Shown here piece after piece: positions 41,438 through 50,137 of a stretch of 64,000 nt of DNA. How positions within the stretch are numbered: the stretch's first letter is position 1; the number at the start of each line of letters is the position of its first letter. Both the position numbers and the translations under genes were made by a program. The DNA is taken from contig NZ_JAPEOS010000001.1 of the NCBI RefSeq assembly GCF_026340975.1, forward strand, positions 3,319,001-3,383,000, written 5' to 3'. The notes beneath the pieces are model-generated. The model did no database searches. It was given only the letters and a program-made list of their open reading frames with translations, and was not told the origin of the DNA. Source of the DNA: Streptomyces sp. NBC_01214 (GTDB taxonomy: Bacteria; Actinomycetota; Actinomycetes; Streptomycetales; Streptomycetaceae).

Positions 41438-42076
41438 ATGAGCATGCGCACCTTTCGCCGTACCGCCCTCGCTGTGACCGCCGCAGTGCTGCTTCCGCTG
41501 GCACTGTCCGCCTGTTCGGAGGAGAGTACGAGCAATCAGGGTGCCGCCGCGCCCGACGCGGTCTCCTCACCCCAGCCGATCGGCGAGATCGACACCGGCG
41601 CGGGCGGTCCGTTCGGTCCGGCGTGCGCCTCGGTGCCCACGAGCGGCGCGGGCTCCTTCGAGGGCATGGCGCAGGACCCGGTCGCCACCGCCGCCTCGAA
41701 CAACCCGGCGCTGTCGACCCTGGTCGCGGCCGTGAAGAAGGCCGGCCTGGTGGACACCTTGAACAACGCCCAGAACATCACGGTGTTCGCGCCGACCAAC
41801 GACGCGTTCGCGAAGATCCCGAAGGCGGACCTCGACAAGGTCCTGGCCGACAAGGAGACCCTGACCAAGATCCTCACGTATCACGTGGTCGGCGAGAAGC
41901 TCACCCCGCAGCAACTGGGGAGCGGCTCCTTCCAGACGCTCCAGAAGGGCATGATCACCACCAAGGGCTCGGGCACCGCCTACCAGGTGAACGATTCCTC
42001 CAAGGTGGTCTGCGGCAACGTCCCCACGGCCAATGCCACCGTCTACGTCGTCGACACGGTCCTCATGCCGAAGTAG
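41438..42076 (+). CDS. Fasciclin-domain lipoprotein (MPT70/MPT83-like)
   Basis: 212 aa. Lipoprotein signal peptide with lipobox LALSAC (Cys near residue 28). The fasciclin domain covers the last ~130 residues: LVAAVKKAGLVDTLNNAQNITVFAPTNDAFAKI, LTYHVV and TVYVVDTVLMPK. It is anchored to the outer face of the membrane and may mediate adhesion. In M. tuberculosis the homologues MPT70 and MPT83 are the main SigK targets, and here a perfect SigK promoter precedes the gene and sigK-rskA is divergent. Confidence 0.95.
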   Translation: MSMRTFRRTALAVTAAVLLPLALSACSEESTSNQGAAAPDAVSSPQPIGEIDTGAGGPFGPACASVPTSGAGSFEGMAQDPVATAASNNPALSTLVAAVKKAGLVDTLNNAQNITVFAPTNDAFAKIPKADLDKVLADKETLTKILTYHVVGEKLTPQQLGSGSFQTLQKGMITTKGSGTAYQVNDSSKVVCGNVPTANATVYVVDTVLMPK

Positions 42077-42184
42077 GCGCGCTCCGGACGATCGGCGCGT
42101 GGGCGGCGGTCCGTGCATCCAGCCGGACCCTGCCCCCGGAAGAGCTCCGGGGGAGTACCCGCGACACCCGATCGGAGCAACTCC

Positions 42185-43765
42185 ATGACGGACGCACAAG
42201 GACCCTCGGCCCCGGGCACACGGTGCCTGGTCACCGGAGCCACCGGCTACATCGGCGGCCGGCTCGTCCCCGAGCTCATCACCGCGGGCCACCGGGTGCG
42301 CTGCCTCGCCCGCACCCCGGAGAAGCTGCGCGACCACCCCTGGGCGGGGCAGGCGGAGATCGTCCGCGGCGACGTCACCGACGCCGCGTCGCTCCTGCCC
42401 GCCCTCCAGGACGTGGACGTCGCCTACTACCTCGTGCACGCCCTCGGCACGGGGCGCGGCTTCGAGCACACCGACCGACTGGCCGCACGGAACTTCGCCG
42501 AGCAGGCCCGCGCCGCCGGCGTCCGCCGCATCGTCTACCTGGGCGGACTCACCCCGAGCGGGGTTCCCGACCGGGACCTCTCGCCCCACCTGCGCTCCCG
42601 CGCCGAGGTCGGGCGCATCCTCCTGGACTCCGGGGTCCCCACCACGGTGCTCCGTGCCGCCGTCATCATCGGCTCCGGCTCGGCCTCCTTCGAGATGCTC
42701 CGCTACCTGACCGAGCGACTGCCCGTGATGGTCACCCCCAGCTGGGTGCGCACCCGGATCCAGCCCATCGGCGTCCGCGACGTACTGCGCTACCTGGTCG
42801 GCAGCGCCCGCATGCCCGCCGAGGTCAGCCGCGCCTTCGACATCGGCGGCCCCGACGTCCTCACCTACCTGGACATGATGCGCCGCTACGCCCGGGTCGA
42901 CGGGCTGCCCCAACGGCTCATCCTGCCCGTACCGGTCCTCACCCCGCGGCTCTCCAGCCACTGGGTCGGCCTGGTCACCCCGGTGCCCCGCGCCATCGCC
43001 CGTCCCCTCGCGGAGTCCCTCAAGTACGAGGTCGTCTGCGACGAGCACGACATCGCCAAGTGGGTGCCCGACCCGCCCGGCACCCCCCTCGACTTCGACA
43101 CGGCCCTCACCTACGCCCTCCAGAAGGTCCGCGACGCCCAGGTCCTCACCCGCTGGTCCTCCGCCTCCGTGCCCGGCGCGCCGAGCGACCCGCTGCCCAC
43201 CGACCCCGACTGGGCCGGCGGCAGTCTCTACACCGACGTGCGCGAACGCACCGTCGAAGCCTCGCCGCAGGCCCTGTGGCGGGTCGTGGAGGGGGTCGGC
43301 GGGGAGAACGGCTGGTACTCCTTCCCGCTCGCCTGGGCCGTCCGCGGCCGGTTCGACCGGCTCGTCGGGGGCGTCGGACTGCGCCGCGGCCGCCGGGACG
43401 CCGCACACCTGCGGGTCGGCGACTCGCTGGACTTCTGGCGGGTCGAGGAGATCGAACGCGGCCGGCTGCTCAGGCTCCGCGCGGAGATGCGGCTGCCCGG
43501 CCTCGCCTGGCTGGAGATGTACGCCGAGCAGGACGGGGACGGCCGCACCCGGTACCGGCAGCGGGCGCTCTTCCACCCGCGCGGCCTGGCCGGTCACCTG
43601 TACTGGTGGAGCGTCTCGCCGTTCCACGCCGTGGTCTTCGGGGGCATGGCCCGCAACATCGCGCGCACGGCGGAGGCGGGTGACGACCGCGGCCCGGCCG
43701 CGTCCCCGGGATCCGCCGCGCCCCCCGCATCCGCTGCATCCGCCGCGGCCGCCCGCACCGAATGA
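42185..43765 (+). CDS. NAD(P)-binding SDR protein with C-terminal DUF2867 domain
   Basis: 526 aa from ATG 42185 with GGAG upstream. The N-terminal ~320 residues form an atypical short-chain dehydrogenase with VTGATGYIGGRLVPEL (dinucleotide motif) and VYLGGLTPSG. The C-terminal DUF2867 region (~350-500) has NGWYSFPLAWAVRG and FDRLVGGVGLRRGRRD, resembling START-like folds, and an Ala/Pro tail. It may reduce or bind a lipid or quinone. It lies between the fasciclin and photolyase genes in the SigK/light-response region. Confidence 0.88.
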   Translation: MTDAQGPSAPGTRCLVTGATGYIGGRLVPELITAGHRVRCLARTPEKLRDHPWAGQAEIVRGDVTDAASLLPALQDVDVAYYLVHALGTGRGFEHTDRLAARNFAEQARAAGVRRIVYLGGLTPSGVPDRDLSPHLRSRAEVGRILLDSGVPTTVLRAAVIIGSGSASFEMLRYLTERLPVMVTPSWVRTRIQPIGVRDVLRYLVGSARMPAEVSRAFDIGGPDVLTYLDMMRRYARVDGLPQRLILPVPVLTPRLSSHWVGLVTPVPRAIARPLAESLKYEVVCDEHDIAKWVPDPPGTPLDFDTALTYALQKVRDAQVLTRWSSASVPGAPSDPLPTDPDWAGGSLYTDVRERTVEASPQALWRVVEGVGGENGWYSFPLAWAVRGRFDRLVGGVGLRRGRRDAAHLRVGDSLDFWRVEEIERGRLLRLRAEMRLPGLAWLEMYAEQDGDGRTRYRQRALFHPRGLAGHLYWWSVSPFHAVVFGGMARNIARTAEAGDDRGPAASPGSAAPPASAASAAAARTE

Positions 43766-43841
43766 CGGGCAAGGCCAGCCCAGCGACCACCGCGCGGCAC
43801 CTCCAGGGTCCGCCCGGTGGCCCGATGCCAGGAGCAGCACC

Positions 43842-45221
43842 ATGAACGTCTCGGTCGTCCTGTTCACCTCGGACCTCCGCGTCCACGACCATCCGCCGCT
43901 GCGCGCCGCGCTGGGCCCCGGGAACGAGACCGTTCCGCTCTTCGTCCGGGACCCGGCGGTCGACCGCGCCGGCTTCGCGGCGCCCAACCGGCTCGCCTTC
44001 CTCGCGGACTGCCTGGCCGGACTCGACTCCGGGCTGCGCGAGCGCGGCGGCCGGCTCGTGGTGCGCTCGGGGGACCCCGTCGCCGAGGTGTGCGCCGTCG
44101 TACGGCAGGCCGACGCCGACGAGGTGCACATGGCGGCCGGGTGCAGCGCCTTCGCCCTGCGCCGCGAGCAGCGGCTGCGCAGCGCCCTGGAGGCCGACGG
44201 GCGGCGCCTGTACGTCCACGACGGCGTGGTCACCGCCCTGCCCGCCGGCGCCGTGACGCCGAGCGGATCCGATCACTTCGCCGTCTTCACCCCGTACTTC
44301 AGGCGCTGGTCGGGCGAGCGGCTGCGCGAGCCGCTCGCGCCGCCGCGCGAGGTCCGGGTGCCCGGAGCGATCCGCTCCGAGGCGCTCCCGTCCCGCGCCG
44401 CGGTCGCCGCCGTCTCGGCGGGCCTGGCCACCGGGGGCGAGCCGGAGGGCAGACAACGGCTCGCGGACTGGCTGGGGGAGTACGCCGACGGGTACGAGGA
44501 AGGCCACGACGACCTGCCCGGTGACGCCACCTCCCGGCTCTCCCCGTACATCCACTTCGGCGCGGTCTCGGCCGCCGAGGCCGTGTACCGGGCGCGGTCC
44601 CGGGGCGGGGCGGGCGCCGGGGCCTTCGTTCGGCAGCTCTGCTGGCGCGACTTCCAGTACCAGCTCCTCGCCGCCCGCCCCGGCGCCGCCGCCCGGGACT
44701 ACCGCACCCGGGCCGACCGCTGGCGGCGCGGCAAGGCGGCCGAGGCCGACCTGCTCGCCTGGAAGGAGGGCCGCACCGGCTACCCCGTGGTGGACGCGGC
44801 CATGCGGCAACTCGCCCACGAGGGCTGGATGCCGGGCCGGGGCCGGCTGCTCGCCGCGTCCTTCCTGACCAAGACGCTCTACATCGACTGGCGCGCCGGA
44901 GCCCGCCACTTCCTCGACCTGCTGGTCGACGGCGACGTGGCCAACAACCAGCTCAACTGGCAGTGGGTGGCCGGCACCGGTACCGACAGCCGCCCCAACC
45001 GGGTGCTCAACCCGGTGATCCAGGGCAAGCGGTACGACCCCGACGGCGCGTACGTACGGCGCTGGGTCCCGGAACTCGCCGGGCTGCCGGGCCCTTCGGT
45101 CCACGAGCCCTGGCGGCTGGCCGGCCCGGAACGGGCCCGGTACGACTACCCGGACCCCCTGGTCGGGCTCCCGGAAGGGCTCGCCCGCTTCCGGCGGGCC
45201 CGCGGCAAGGACGGCCCGTGA
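43842..45221 (+). CDS. phr: Deoxyribodipyrimidine photolyase
   Basis: 459 aa from ATG 43842 with AGGAG upstream. The N-terminal antenna domain has VVLFTSDLRVHDHPPLRAAL. The FAD-binding domain carries SRLSPYIHFGAVSAAE, FVRQLCWRDFQYQL, GYPVVDAAMRQLAHEGWM and LNWQWVAGTGTDSRPNRVLNP, all strongly conserved in class I CPD photolyases. It repairs UV-made pyrimidine dimers using blue light. In S. coelicolor photolyase belongs to the LitR/LitS light regulon, and such regulator genes lie 1-2 kb downstream here. Confidence 0.95.
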   Translation: MNVSVVLFTSDLRVHDHPPLRAALGPGNETVPLFVRDPAVDRAGFAAPNRLAFLADCLAGLDSGLRERGGRLVVRSGDPVAEVCAVVRQADADEVHMAAGCSAFALRREQRLRSALEADGRRLYVHDGVVTALPAGAVTPSGSDHFAVFTPYFRRWSGERLREPLAPPREVRVPGAIRSEALPSRAAVAAVSAGLATGGEPEGRQRLADWLGEYADGYEEGHDDLPGDATSRLSPYIHFGAVSAAEAVYRARSRGGAGAGAFVRQLCWRDFQYQLLAARPGAAARDYRTRADRWRRGKAAEADLLAWKEGRTGYPVVDAAMRQLAHEGWMPGRGRLLAASFLTKTLYIDWRAGARHFLDLLVDGDVANNQLNWQWVAGTGTDSRPNRVLNPVIQGKRYDPDGAYVRRWVPELAGLPGPSVHEPWRLAGPERARYDYPDPLVGLPEGLARFRRARGKDGP

Positions 45222-45266
45222 CCCCACCGGCTGTCGGCGGCCACCGCCGGGTGCCAAACTGGACGG

Positions 45267-46205
45267 GTGTTCGGAAGACGCCTGGTCCGGGCCCGTCACG
45301 TGTCCGCCGCCGCTGTCACCCTCGCCTTCTCGCTCGCGCTGTGCGCGGGGGCGGCGCCCGGGGCGGCCCGGGACGACGGGGACGGCCGGGCCCGCCCGGT
45401 GGACATCGGCGGCGGCCGCCGCGTGCTGCTGGACTGCCGCGGATCCGGATCCCCCACGGTCGTGCTCGTGTCCGGTGCCAGGGGCGCGTCCGACGAGTGG
45501 ACGCACATCGCGGACGCCGCGCGTCCGGGGGCCGATCCGAAGCCCGATCCGTCGGCGGTGCTCCCGGAGGTCGCCCGGTCCACGCGGGTGTGCGCCTACG
45601 ACCGTCCCGGCACGACCCGGCTGGACGGTACGCCGAACCGTTCGACGCCGGTGACCCAGCCCACCACGGCGGCGGCGGGCGTCGGGGACCTGCGGGCGGC
45701 GCTCGCCGCGGCCGGTGAGCACCCGCCGTACGTCCTGGTCGGTGCCTCGTGGGGAGCGATGATCGCCTCGCTGTTCGCGCGTACCGAACCGGCGCGGACC
45801 GCCGGGCTGGTGACCGTCGACGGCGCCTCCCCGTTCCTCGAGGACACCCTGACACCGGCCCAGTGGTCGGCGTGGATGGACAAGGTCCGGGCCATGGACA
45901 CCGGGAACGGCCTCGAAACACCGGACTACCCCGCCGCCGTGCGGGAGCTGCGCGGGGCGCCGGCCCTGCCGCAGGGGCTGCCCGCCGTCGTGCTCACCTC
46001 CGATCACCCCTGGGACCTCTCGGTCGGAGGCGGATCGACCTGGCCGGCCTGGCTGGCCGCGCAGCGGCGCCTGGCCGAGGACCTGCGGGCCCGGCACGTC
46101 ACCGACACCGACAGCGGCCACGGCATCGCCGTCGAGCAGCCGCGGCTCGTCGCGCGGGCGATCCGCGACGTGGTCGAGCAGGCCCGTGCCGGTCAGGAGC
46201 GGTGA
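45267..46205 (+). CDS. Secreted alpha/beta hydrolase
   Basis: 312 aa from GTG 45267. A signal peptide (RRLVRARHVSAAAVTLAFSLALCAGAAPGAA) spans residues ~4-34. The hydrolase fold has DCRGSGSPTVVLVSGARGASDEW, the nucleophile elbow LVGASWGAMIA (G-x-S-x-G) and the final His in DTDSGHGIAVEQPRLV. The substrate is unknown; esterase or lipase-like activity outside the cell is likely. It converges on the LitR-like gene, overlapping its end by 13 nt. Confidence 0.85.
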   Translation: MFGRRLVRARHVSAAAVTLAFSLALCAGAAPGAARDDGDGRARPVDIGGGRRVLLDCRGSGSPTVVLVSGARGASDEWTHIADAARPGADPKPDPSAVLPEVARSTRVCAYDRPGTTRLDGTPNRSTPVTQPTTAAAGVGDLRAALAAAGEHPPYVLVGASWGAMIASLFARTEPARTAGLVTVDGASPFLEDTLTPAQWSAWMDKVRAMDTGNGLETPDYPAAVRELRGAPALPQGLPAVVLTSDHPWDLSVGGGSTWPAWLAAQRRLAEDLRARHVTDTDSGHGIAVEQPRLVARAIRDVVEQARAGQER

Positions 46206-47263
46206 GGGGCCGTTCCTGCGCCTCCCCGTCCCACCGCGGTCGCCGCCGCCTCGCACAGTGCGCGCAGCAGGCCCAGGGCCTCCCGCAGCCCGCCGGGGCG
46301 CAGCATGCCCGGGGCGGGCACCGGCCCCGCCCAGCCGGGACCCGCCAGGAGGACCGTGGTCCGGGCCCGGGCGCCCTTGACGCCCCAGGTGGTGTCGGCG
46401 ACGTGCCGGGCCAGGGCGTGGTGCGCCGTGGAGCGCGCCTGGGCCCACAGCACGACCGCGACCGGTCCCGTCCGGCGCACGGCCTGGTCGAGCGCCTCGG
46501 GCGGCACCGCCGCCCCGAACATCCGGGCGGGCAGTCCCAGTTCGACGAGACCGGCGGCGAGCGCCTCCAGCGGGAGCGTGTGCTGCTCGCCCGGTACGCA
46601 CGCCAGCAGGATCGGGGGAGTGCTCGCCCGGGGTCCGGACGGCGCCCCGATGCTCACGCGGCGCAGCGCGGTCGAGACGTGCCAGGAGAGCAGGTGCTCG
46701 ACCTCGACGTACTGGTCGCCCGAGGTCTCCCACTTGCGCCCCACGGCGTGCAGGGTCGGCACCATCACCTCCTCCCAGGTCGTGACGAGGCCGTACTCGC
46801 CGATCAGGGAGCCGAGCATCTCGTCCATGGTCGGTGAATCGAGGCGGACCGCGGCCCGGCCCAGCCCCCGGCACTCCTGGCGCACGTCGCCGAGCGGCAG
46901 GCCGTTGCCCGAACCCGGCTGACGGGCCGGTGCGGCGGTGGCGGCCGCGGGCGCCGCGGGCGCGGGTGCGGCGGGCGCGGCGGGAGCGGCGGGCACCGTC
47001 CCGGCCAGGGCGGCGCGCGCGGCCTCCGCGGGCGGCACCCCCGACGCGGTCAGGCGACACATCTCCTGGAGGACCGCGATGTCCCCGGAGGTCCACCGCC
47101 GGTGCTTGCCGTCCTCGCGGGCGGCCGGCCCGATGCCGTACCGCCGGTCCCAGGAGCGCAGCGTCGTAGGGGCGACTCCCAGCCGGCGTGCCACGGCTCC
47201 GGTGGTGATGCCGTGCGCGGGCCCGGCGGGCGCGGGCTCGCCGGGCGGTGCGGGCTCGTTCAT
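46193..47263 (-). CDS. litR: CarH/LitR-like MerR-family B12-dependent light-sensing repressor
   Basis: 356 aa. N-terminal MerR helix-turn-helix: TTGAVARRLGVAPTTLRSWDRRYGIGP (residues ~17-43). After an Ala/Pro-rich linker (~95-125) comes a B12-binding region: WEEVMVPTLHAVGRKW, VEVEHLLSWH (the E-H pair of CarH) and LLACVPGEQHTLPLEALAAGL, containing the adenosylcobalamin His (E-x-H). In CarH, light breaks the Co-C bond and releases the repressor from DNA. A LitS-like sigma gene is divergent, as in the S. coelicolor lit system, so induction of photolyase and membrane-lipid genes by light is expected. Confidence 0.88.
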   Translation of the reverse strand: MNEPAPPGEPAPAGPAHGITTGAVARRLGVAPTTLRSWDRRYGIGPAAREDGKHRRWTSGDIAVLQEMCRLTASGVPPAEAARAALAGTVPAAPAAPAAPAPAAPAAATAAPARQPGSGNGLPLGDVRQECRGLGRAAVRLDSPTMDEMLGSLIGEYGLVTTWEEVMVPTLHAVGRKWETSGDQYVEVEHLLSWHVSTALRRVSIGAPSGPRASTPPILLACVPGEQHTLPLEALAAGLVELGLPARMFGAAVPPEALDQAVRRTGPVAVVLWAQARSTAHHALARHVADTTWGVKGARARTTVLLAGPGWAGPVPAPGMLRPGGLREALGLLRALCEAAATAVGRGGAGTAPHRS

Positions 47264-47286
47264 GACTCCATCATGCGACGCACAAC

Positions 47287-47312
47287 CGATGCGAGTGGAA
47301 TCGATGCACGAG
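47287..47312. promoter_or_regulatory. Candidate LitR operator repeats
   Basis: In the 99-bp space between the divergent litR-like and litS-like genes, CGATGCGAG (47287) and CGATGCACGAG (47302) recur at 15-bp spacing, with a weaker ATGCGACG at 47273. CarH-type repressors bind direct repeats, so these are candidates. No footprint consensus is known to me for this family member. Confidence 0.35.
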
Positions 47313-47362
47313 CGGGTCGGAATCTGGACGGGAACCGGTCCCGGCCCCGAGGAGCAGTCGCC

Positions 47363-48121
47363 ATGACCGCACAGAGCGTCACCGCCAGGCCGTCCCCCGC
47401 GGCCGCGGCCCGGGACCAGCTCTGCGACCACGAGGTCGCCGAGGGTTTCGTACGCGGCGACGAGCGGTGCCTGAGCGCCGCGTACCGGCGCTGGGGCGGG
47501 CTCGTCCTCGCCCTGGCGGCCCGCACCCTCGGCGATTCCAGGGAGGCCGAGGACGTCAGCCAGCAGGTCTTCCTGGCCGCCTGGCAGGGCCGGGCCAACT
47601 ACCGGCCGGAGCGCGGCCCCTTCCCCGGCTGGCTCGTCGGCATCACCCGGCGGAAGATCGCCGACGCGCTCACGGCCCGTACCCGCAGGCTCGACCTGGT
47701 CACCGCGGCCGGCGCCGCCCTGCCGCCCCCGGACGAGCCGCCGGCGGGCCCGGAAACCGTCCTGGACCGGCTGCTCGTCACCGGCGAACTGGCGAAACTG
47801 CCCCGCGCACAGCGGGAGGTGCTGGCCATGGCCTTCTACGCGGACCTCACCCAGGCCCAGATCGCCGAGCGCACCGGACTGCCGCTGGGCACCGTCAAGA
47901 GCCACGCCCGGCGGGGGCTGCACCGGATGCGCCACTGCCTCGGCGGCGAGGCGCGCGGTGGTGGAGGTGGCGGAGGTGGCGGAGGTGGCGGAGGTGGTGG
48001 AGCCGACCGGCCCGCGGGACCCGTCGAAACAAGATCCCATCCGCCGCCCGTCCTGCACCGAAGTACCCGTGAAACGCCCGGCACCGGCCGTGCGGACAGG
48101 CGAGCGCGAGGGGTTGAGTGA
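47363..48121 (+). CDS. litS: ECF sigma factor, LitS-like
   Basis: 252 aa from ATG 47363 with GAGGAG upstream. Region 2: LVLALAARTLGDSREAEDVSQQVFLAAWQGRANY. Region 4: LPRAQREVLAMAFYADLTQAQIAERTGLPLGTVKSHARRGLHRMRHCLGG. After the normal end near residue 195 the frame runs on through a glycine stretch of 15-16 residues, encoded by tandem GGAGGTGGC units (47963-47998), and an Arg-rich tail. That suggests a repeat-driven C-terminal extension. It is divergent from the LitR-like repressor and leads an operon of four membrane-lipid genes, so it probably drives light-induced transcription. Confidence 0.88.
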   Translation: MTAQSVTARPSPAAAARDQLCDHEVAEGFVRGDERCLSAAYRRWGGLVLALAARTLGDSREAEDVSQQVFLAAWQGRANYRPERGPFPGWLVGITRRKIADALTARTRRLDLVTAAGAALPPPDEPPAGPETVLDRLLVTGELAKLPRAQREVLAMAFYADLTQAQIAERTGLPLGTVKSHARRGLHRMRHCLGGEARGGGGGGGGGGGGGGGADRPAGPVETRSHPPPVLHRSTRETPGTGRADRRARGVE

Positions 48122-48122
48122 C

Positions 48123-49379
48123 GTGGACCGGCAGAGAGTCGCTGTGGTGGGCGGGGGCGTGGCCGGGCTGACGGCCGCCCACATCCTGCAACGCACCTAC
48201 GACGTGGTGCTGTACGAGGCGGACGACCGCCTCGGAGGCCACGCTCACACCCATGAACTGCCCACCGAGGACGCGGGAACGGTCCACGTGGACAGCGGAT
48301 TCATCGTGCACAACGAGCGCACCTACCCGCACCTGCTGCGGCTGTTCCGCGAACTCGGCGTCACCACCCAGGAATCCGAGATGAGCATGTCCGTCCGGTG
48401 CGACGGCTGCGGCCTGGAGTACGCGGGTGCCCGGGGCGCGGCCGGACTGCTCGGCGGGGGCAACCTGCTGCGCGGCCGCCACCTGCGCATGCTCGCCGAC
48501 GTGCCGCGCTTCCACCGCGCCGCCCGCCAGACGCTCGCCTCCCCCGACGACGGGGAGACCCTGGGGGAGTTCCTCGACCGGCGCGGCTTCTCCCCCTACT
48601 TCGTCGGCCACTTCGCCATCCCGCTCGTCGCGGCCGTCTGGTCGTGCGCACCGGACACCGCACTCCAGTACCCCGCCCGCTACCTCTTCCGCTTCCTGGA
48701 CCACCACGGACTGCTCTCCGTCAAGGGGTCCCCGCAGTGGCGTACGGTCACGGGCGGTTCGGCGAGCTACGTGGCCAAGGCCGCCAAGCACCTCACCTCC
48801 GTCCGCACCTCGACCCCGGTCCGGGCCGTCACGCGCGCCGCCGACCACGCGCGCGTGCTCACCCCGGACGGCGACTCGACCCCGTACGCGGCCGTGGTCA
48901 TCGCCGTCCACCCCGACCAGGCGCTGCGCCTGCTGGCCGATCCGACCGAGGACGAGGTCCGGATCCTCGGCGCCTTCACGTACTCCCGCAACCCCACCGT
49001 GCTGCACGGCGACACCTCGCTGCTGCCCCGCTCCGCGCACGCGCGCGCCTCCTGGAACTATTGGCTCCCCTCCTGCTCCGCCCGGCCCGAGAGCGTGCAG
49101 GTCAGCTACGACATGAACCGGCTCCAGCAGCTGCCGACCGCCGAGCCGCACATCGTCACCCTCAACGCCCGAGGCCGGGTCCACCCCTTCGACGTGATCG
49201 CCCGCATGGTGTACGAACACCCCGTCTACACCCCCCGGTCCGTCGCGGCGCAGCAGGAACTGCCCCGGCTGAACACGCCCGTGACCGCCTTCGCCGGCGC
49301 CTACCACGGTTGGGGCTTCCACGAGGACGGCTGCCGCTCCGGCGTCGCCGCGGCCGAGGCCCTGGGGGTGCAGTGGTGA
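48123..49379 (+). CDS. FAD-dependent amine-oxidase-like oxidoreductase (Rv0449c-like)
   Basis: 418 aa from GTG 48123, with GAGGGG 9 nt upstream; TTG 48114 is also in frame. FAD site: VAVVGGGVAGLTAAHILQRTYDVVLYEADDRLGGHAHTH. Other features are VHVDSGFIVHNERTYP and a C-terminal GWGFHEDGCRSGVAAAEALG. It matches NAD(P)-binding oxidoreductases that occur with DUF1365, CFA-synthase-like and DUF1295 genes, the same set as Rv0449c-Rv0446c beside sigK in M. tuberculosis. The enzymes probably modify a membrane fatty acid. Confidence 0.92.
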   Translation: MDRQRVAVVGGGVAGLTAAHILQRTYDVVLYEADDRLGGHAHTHELPTEDAGTVHVDSGFIVHNERTYPHLLRLFRELGVTTQESEMSMSVRCDGCGLEYAGARGAAGLLGGGNLLRGRHLRMLADVPRFHRAARQTLASPDDGETLGEFLDRRGFSPYFVGHFAIPLVAAVWSCAPDTALQYPARYLFRFLDHHGLLSVKGSPQWRTVTGGSASYVAKAAKHLTSVRTSTPVRAVTRAADHARVLTPDGDSTPYAAVVIAVHPDQALRLLADPTEDEVRILGAFTYSRNPTVLHGDTSLLPRSAHARASWNYWLPSCSARPESVQVSYDMNRLQQLPTAEPHIVTLNARGRVHPFDVIARMVYEHPVYTPRSVAAQQELPRLNTPVTAFAGAYHGWGFHEDGCRSGVAAAEALGVQW

Positions 49380-50137
49380 ACGGCACCCCCGTGCGGCTGA
49401 CCCCGCCCCGCGTACCGGCCCTGTACGAGTGCACCGTGGCCCACGCCCGCACCACCCCCGTCCGCCACGCCTTCCTCCAGCGCACCTACTTGTGGCTCAT
49501 CGACATCGACGATCCACCCCGCATACCCCGGGCGCTGCGCCCGCTGGCCCGGTTCGACCCCCGTGACCACTTCGGCGGCCGGGCACCCACCCTGCGCGCG
49601 GGCCTGCAGGCCCAACTCGCCGCCCACGGGGTGAAGAACGCCGACGGGCGCGTCCTGATGCTCGCCCACGCCCGGGTCCTCGGCCACGTCTTCAACCCGC
49701 TGACCCTCTACTGGTGCCACGACCGCGCCGGCACCCCCGTCTGCGTCGTCGCAGAGGTCCACAACACCTACGGCGAGCGCCACTGCTACCTGCTGCGCCC
49801 CGGCGTCGATGGACTGTCCGAGGTCCCCAAGGACTTCTACGTCTCGCCGTTCTTCGCGGTCGAGGGCTTCTACCGGATGCGGCTGCCCGTCCCCGGCGAC
49901 CACCTCGACCTGACCGTGCAACTGCGCCACGACGACGGGACCTGCCCGTTCACCGCGACCGTACGGGGCACGCACCGCCCGGCCGGTGTTCGTGCCCTGC
50001 TCGGCGCCGCCCTGCGCCACCCGTGGTCCACGGCCCGGGTCTCCGCCGGCATCCGCATCCACGGCATCCGCCTCTTCCTCCGCGGCCTCCCGGTCCGCCC
50101 CCGTCCCGTCCGTCCCCCGCAGGAAGGCACCCTGTGA
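49376..50137 (+). CDS. DUF1365 protein
   Basis: 253 aa from GTG 49376 (GTGA overlap with the oxidoreductase stop). It has the DUF1365 pattern ALYECTVAHARTTPVRHAFLQRTYLWLIDID, RVLMLAHARVLGHVFNPLTLYWCHDRAG, then EVHNTYGERHCYLL and PKDFYVSPFFAVEGFYRMR. The family has no proven activity but always travels with the oxidoreductase and CFA-like genes seen here. It may help present the fatty-acyl substrate. The stop overlaps the next start (GTGA). Confidence 0.92.
   Translation: MNGTPVRLTPPRVPALYECTVAHARTTPVRHAFLQRTYLWLIDIDDPPRIPRALRPLARFDPRDHFGGRAPTLRAGLQAQLAAHGVKNADGRVLMLAHARVLGHVFNPLTLYWCHDRAGTPVCVVAEVHNTYGERHCYLLRPGVDGLSEVPKDFYVSPFFAVEGFYRMRLPVPGDHLDLTVQLRHDDGTCPFTATVRGTHRPAGVRALLGAALRHPWSTARVSAGIRIHGIRLFLRGLPVRPRPVRPPQEGTL

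Noticed and set aside
47963..47998. GGAGGTGGC repeats as a CRISPR or regulatory array
   Set aside because: The units are contiguous, in frame inside a coding region, and have no spacers.
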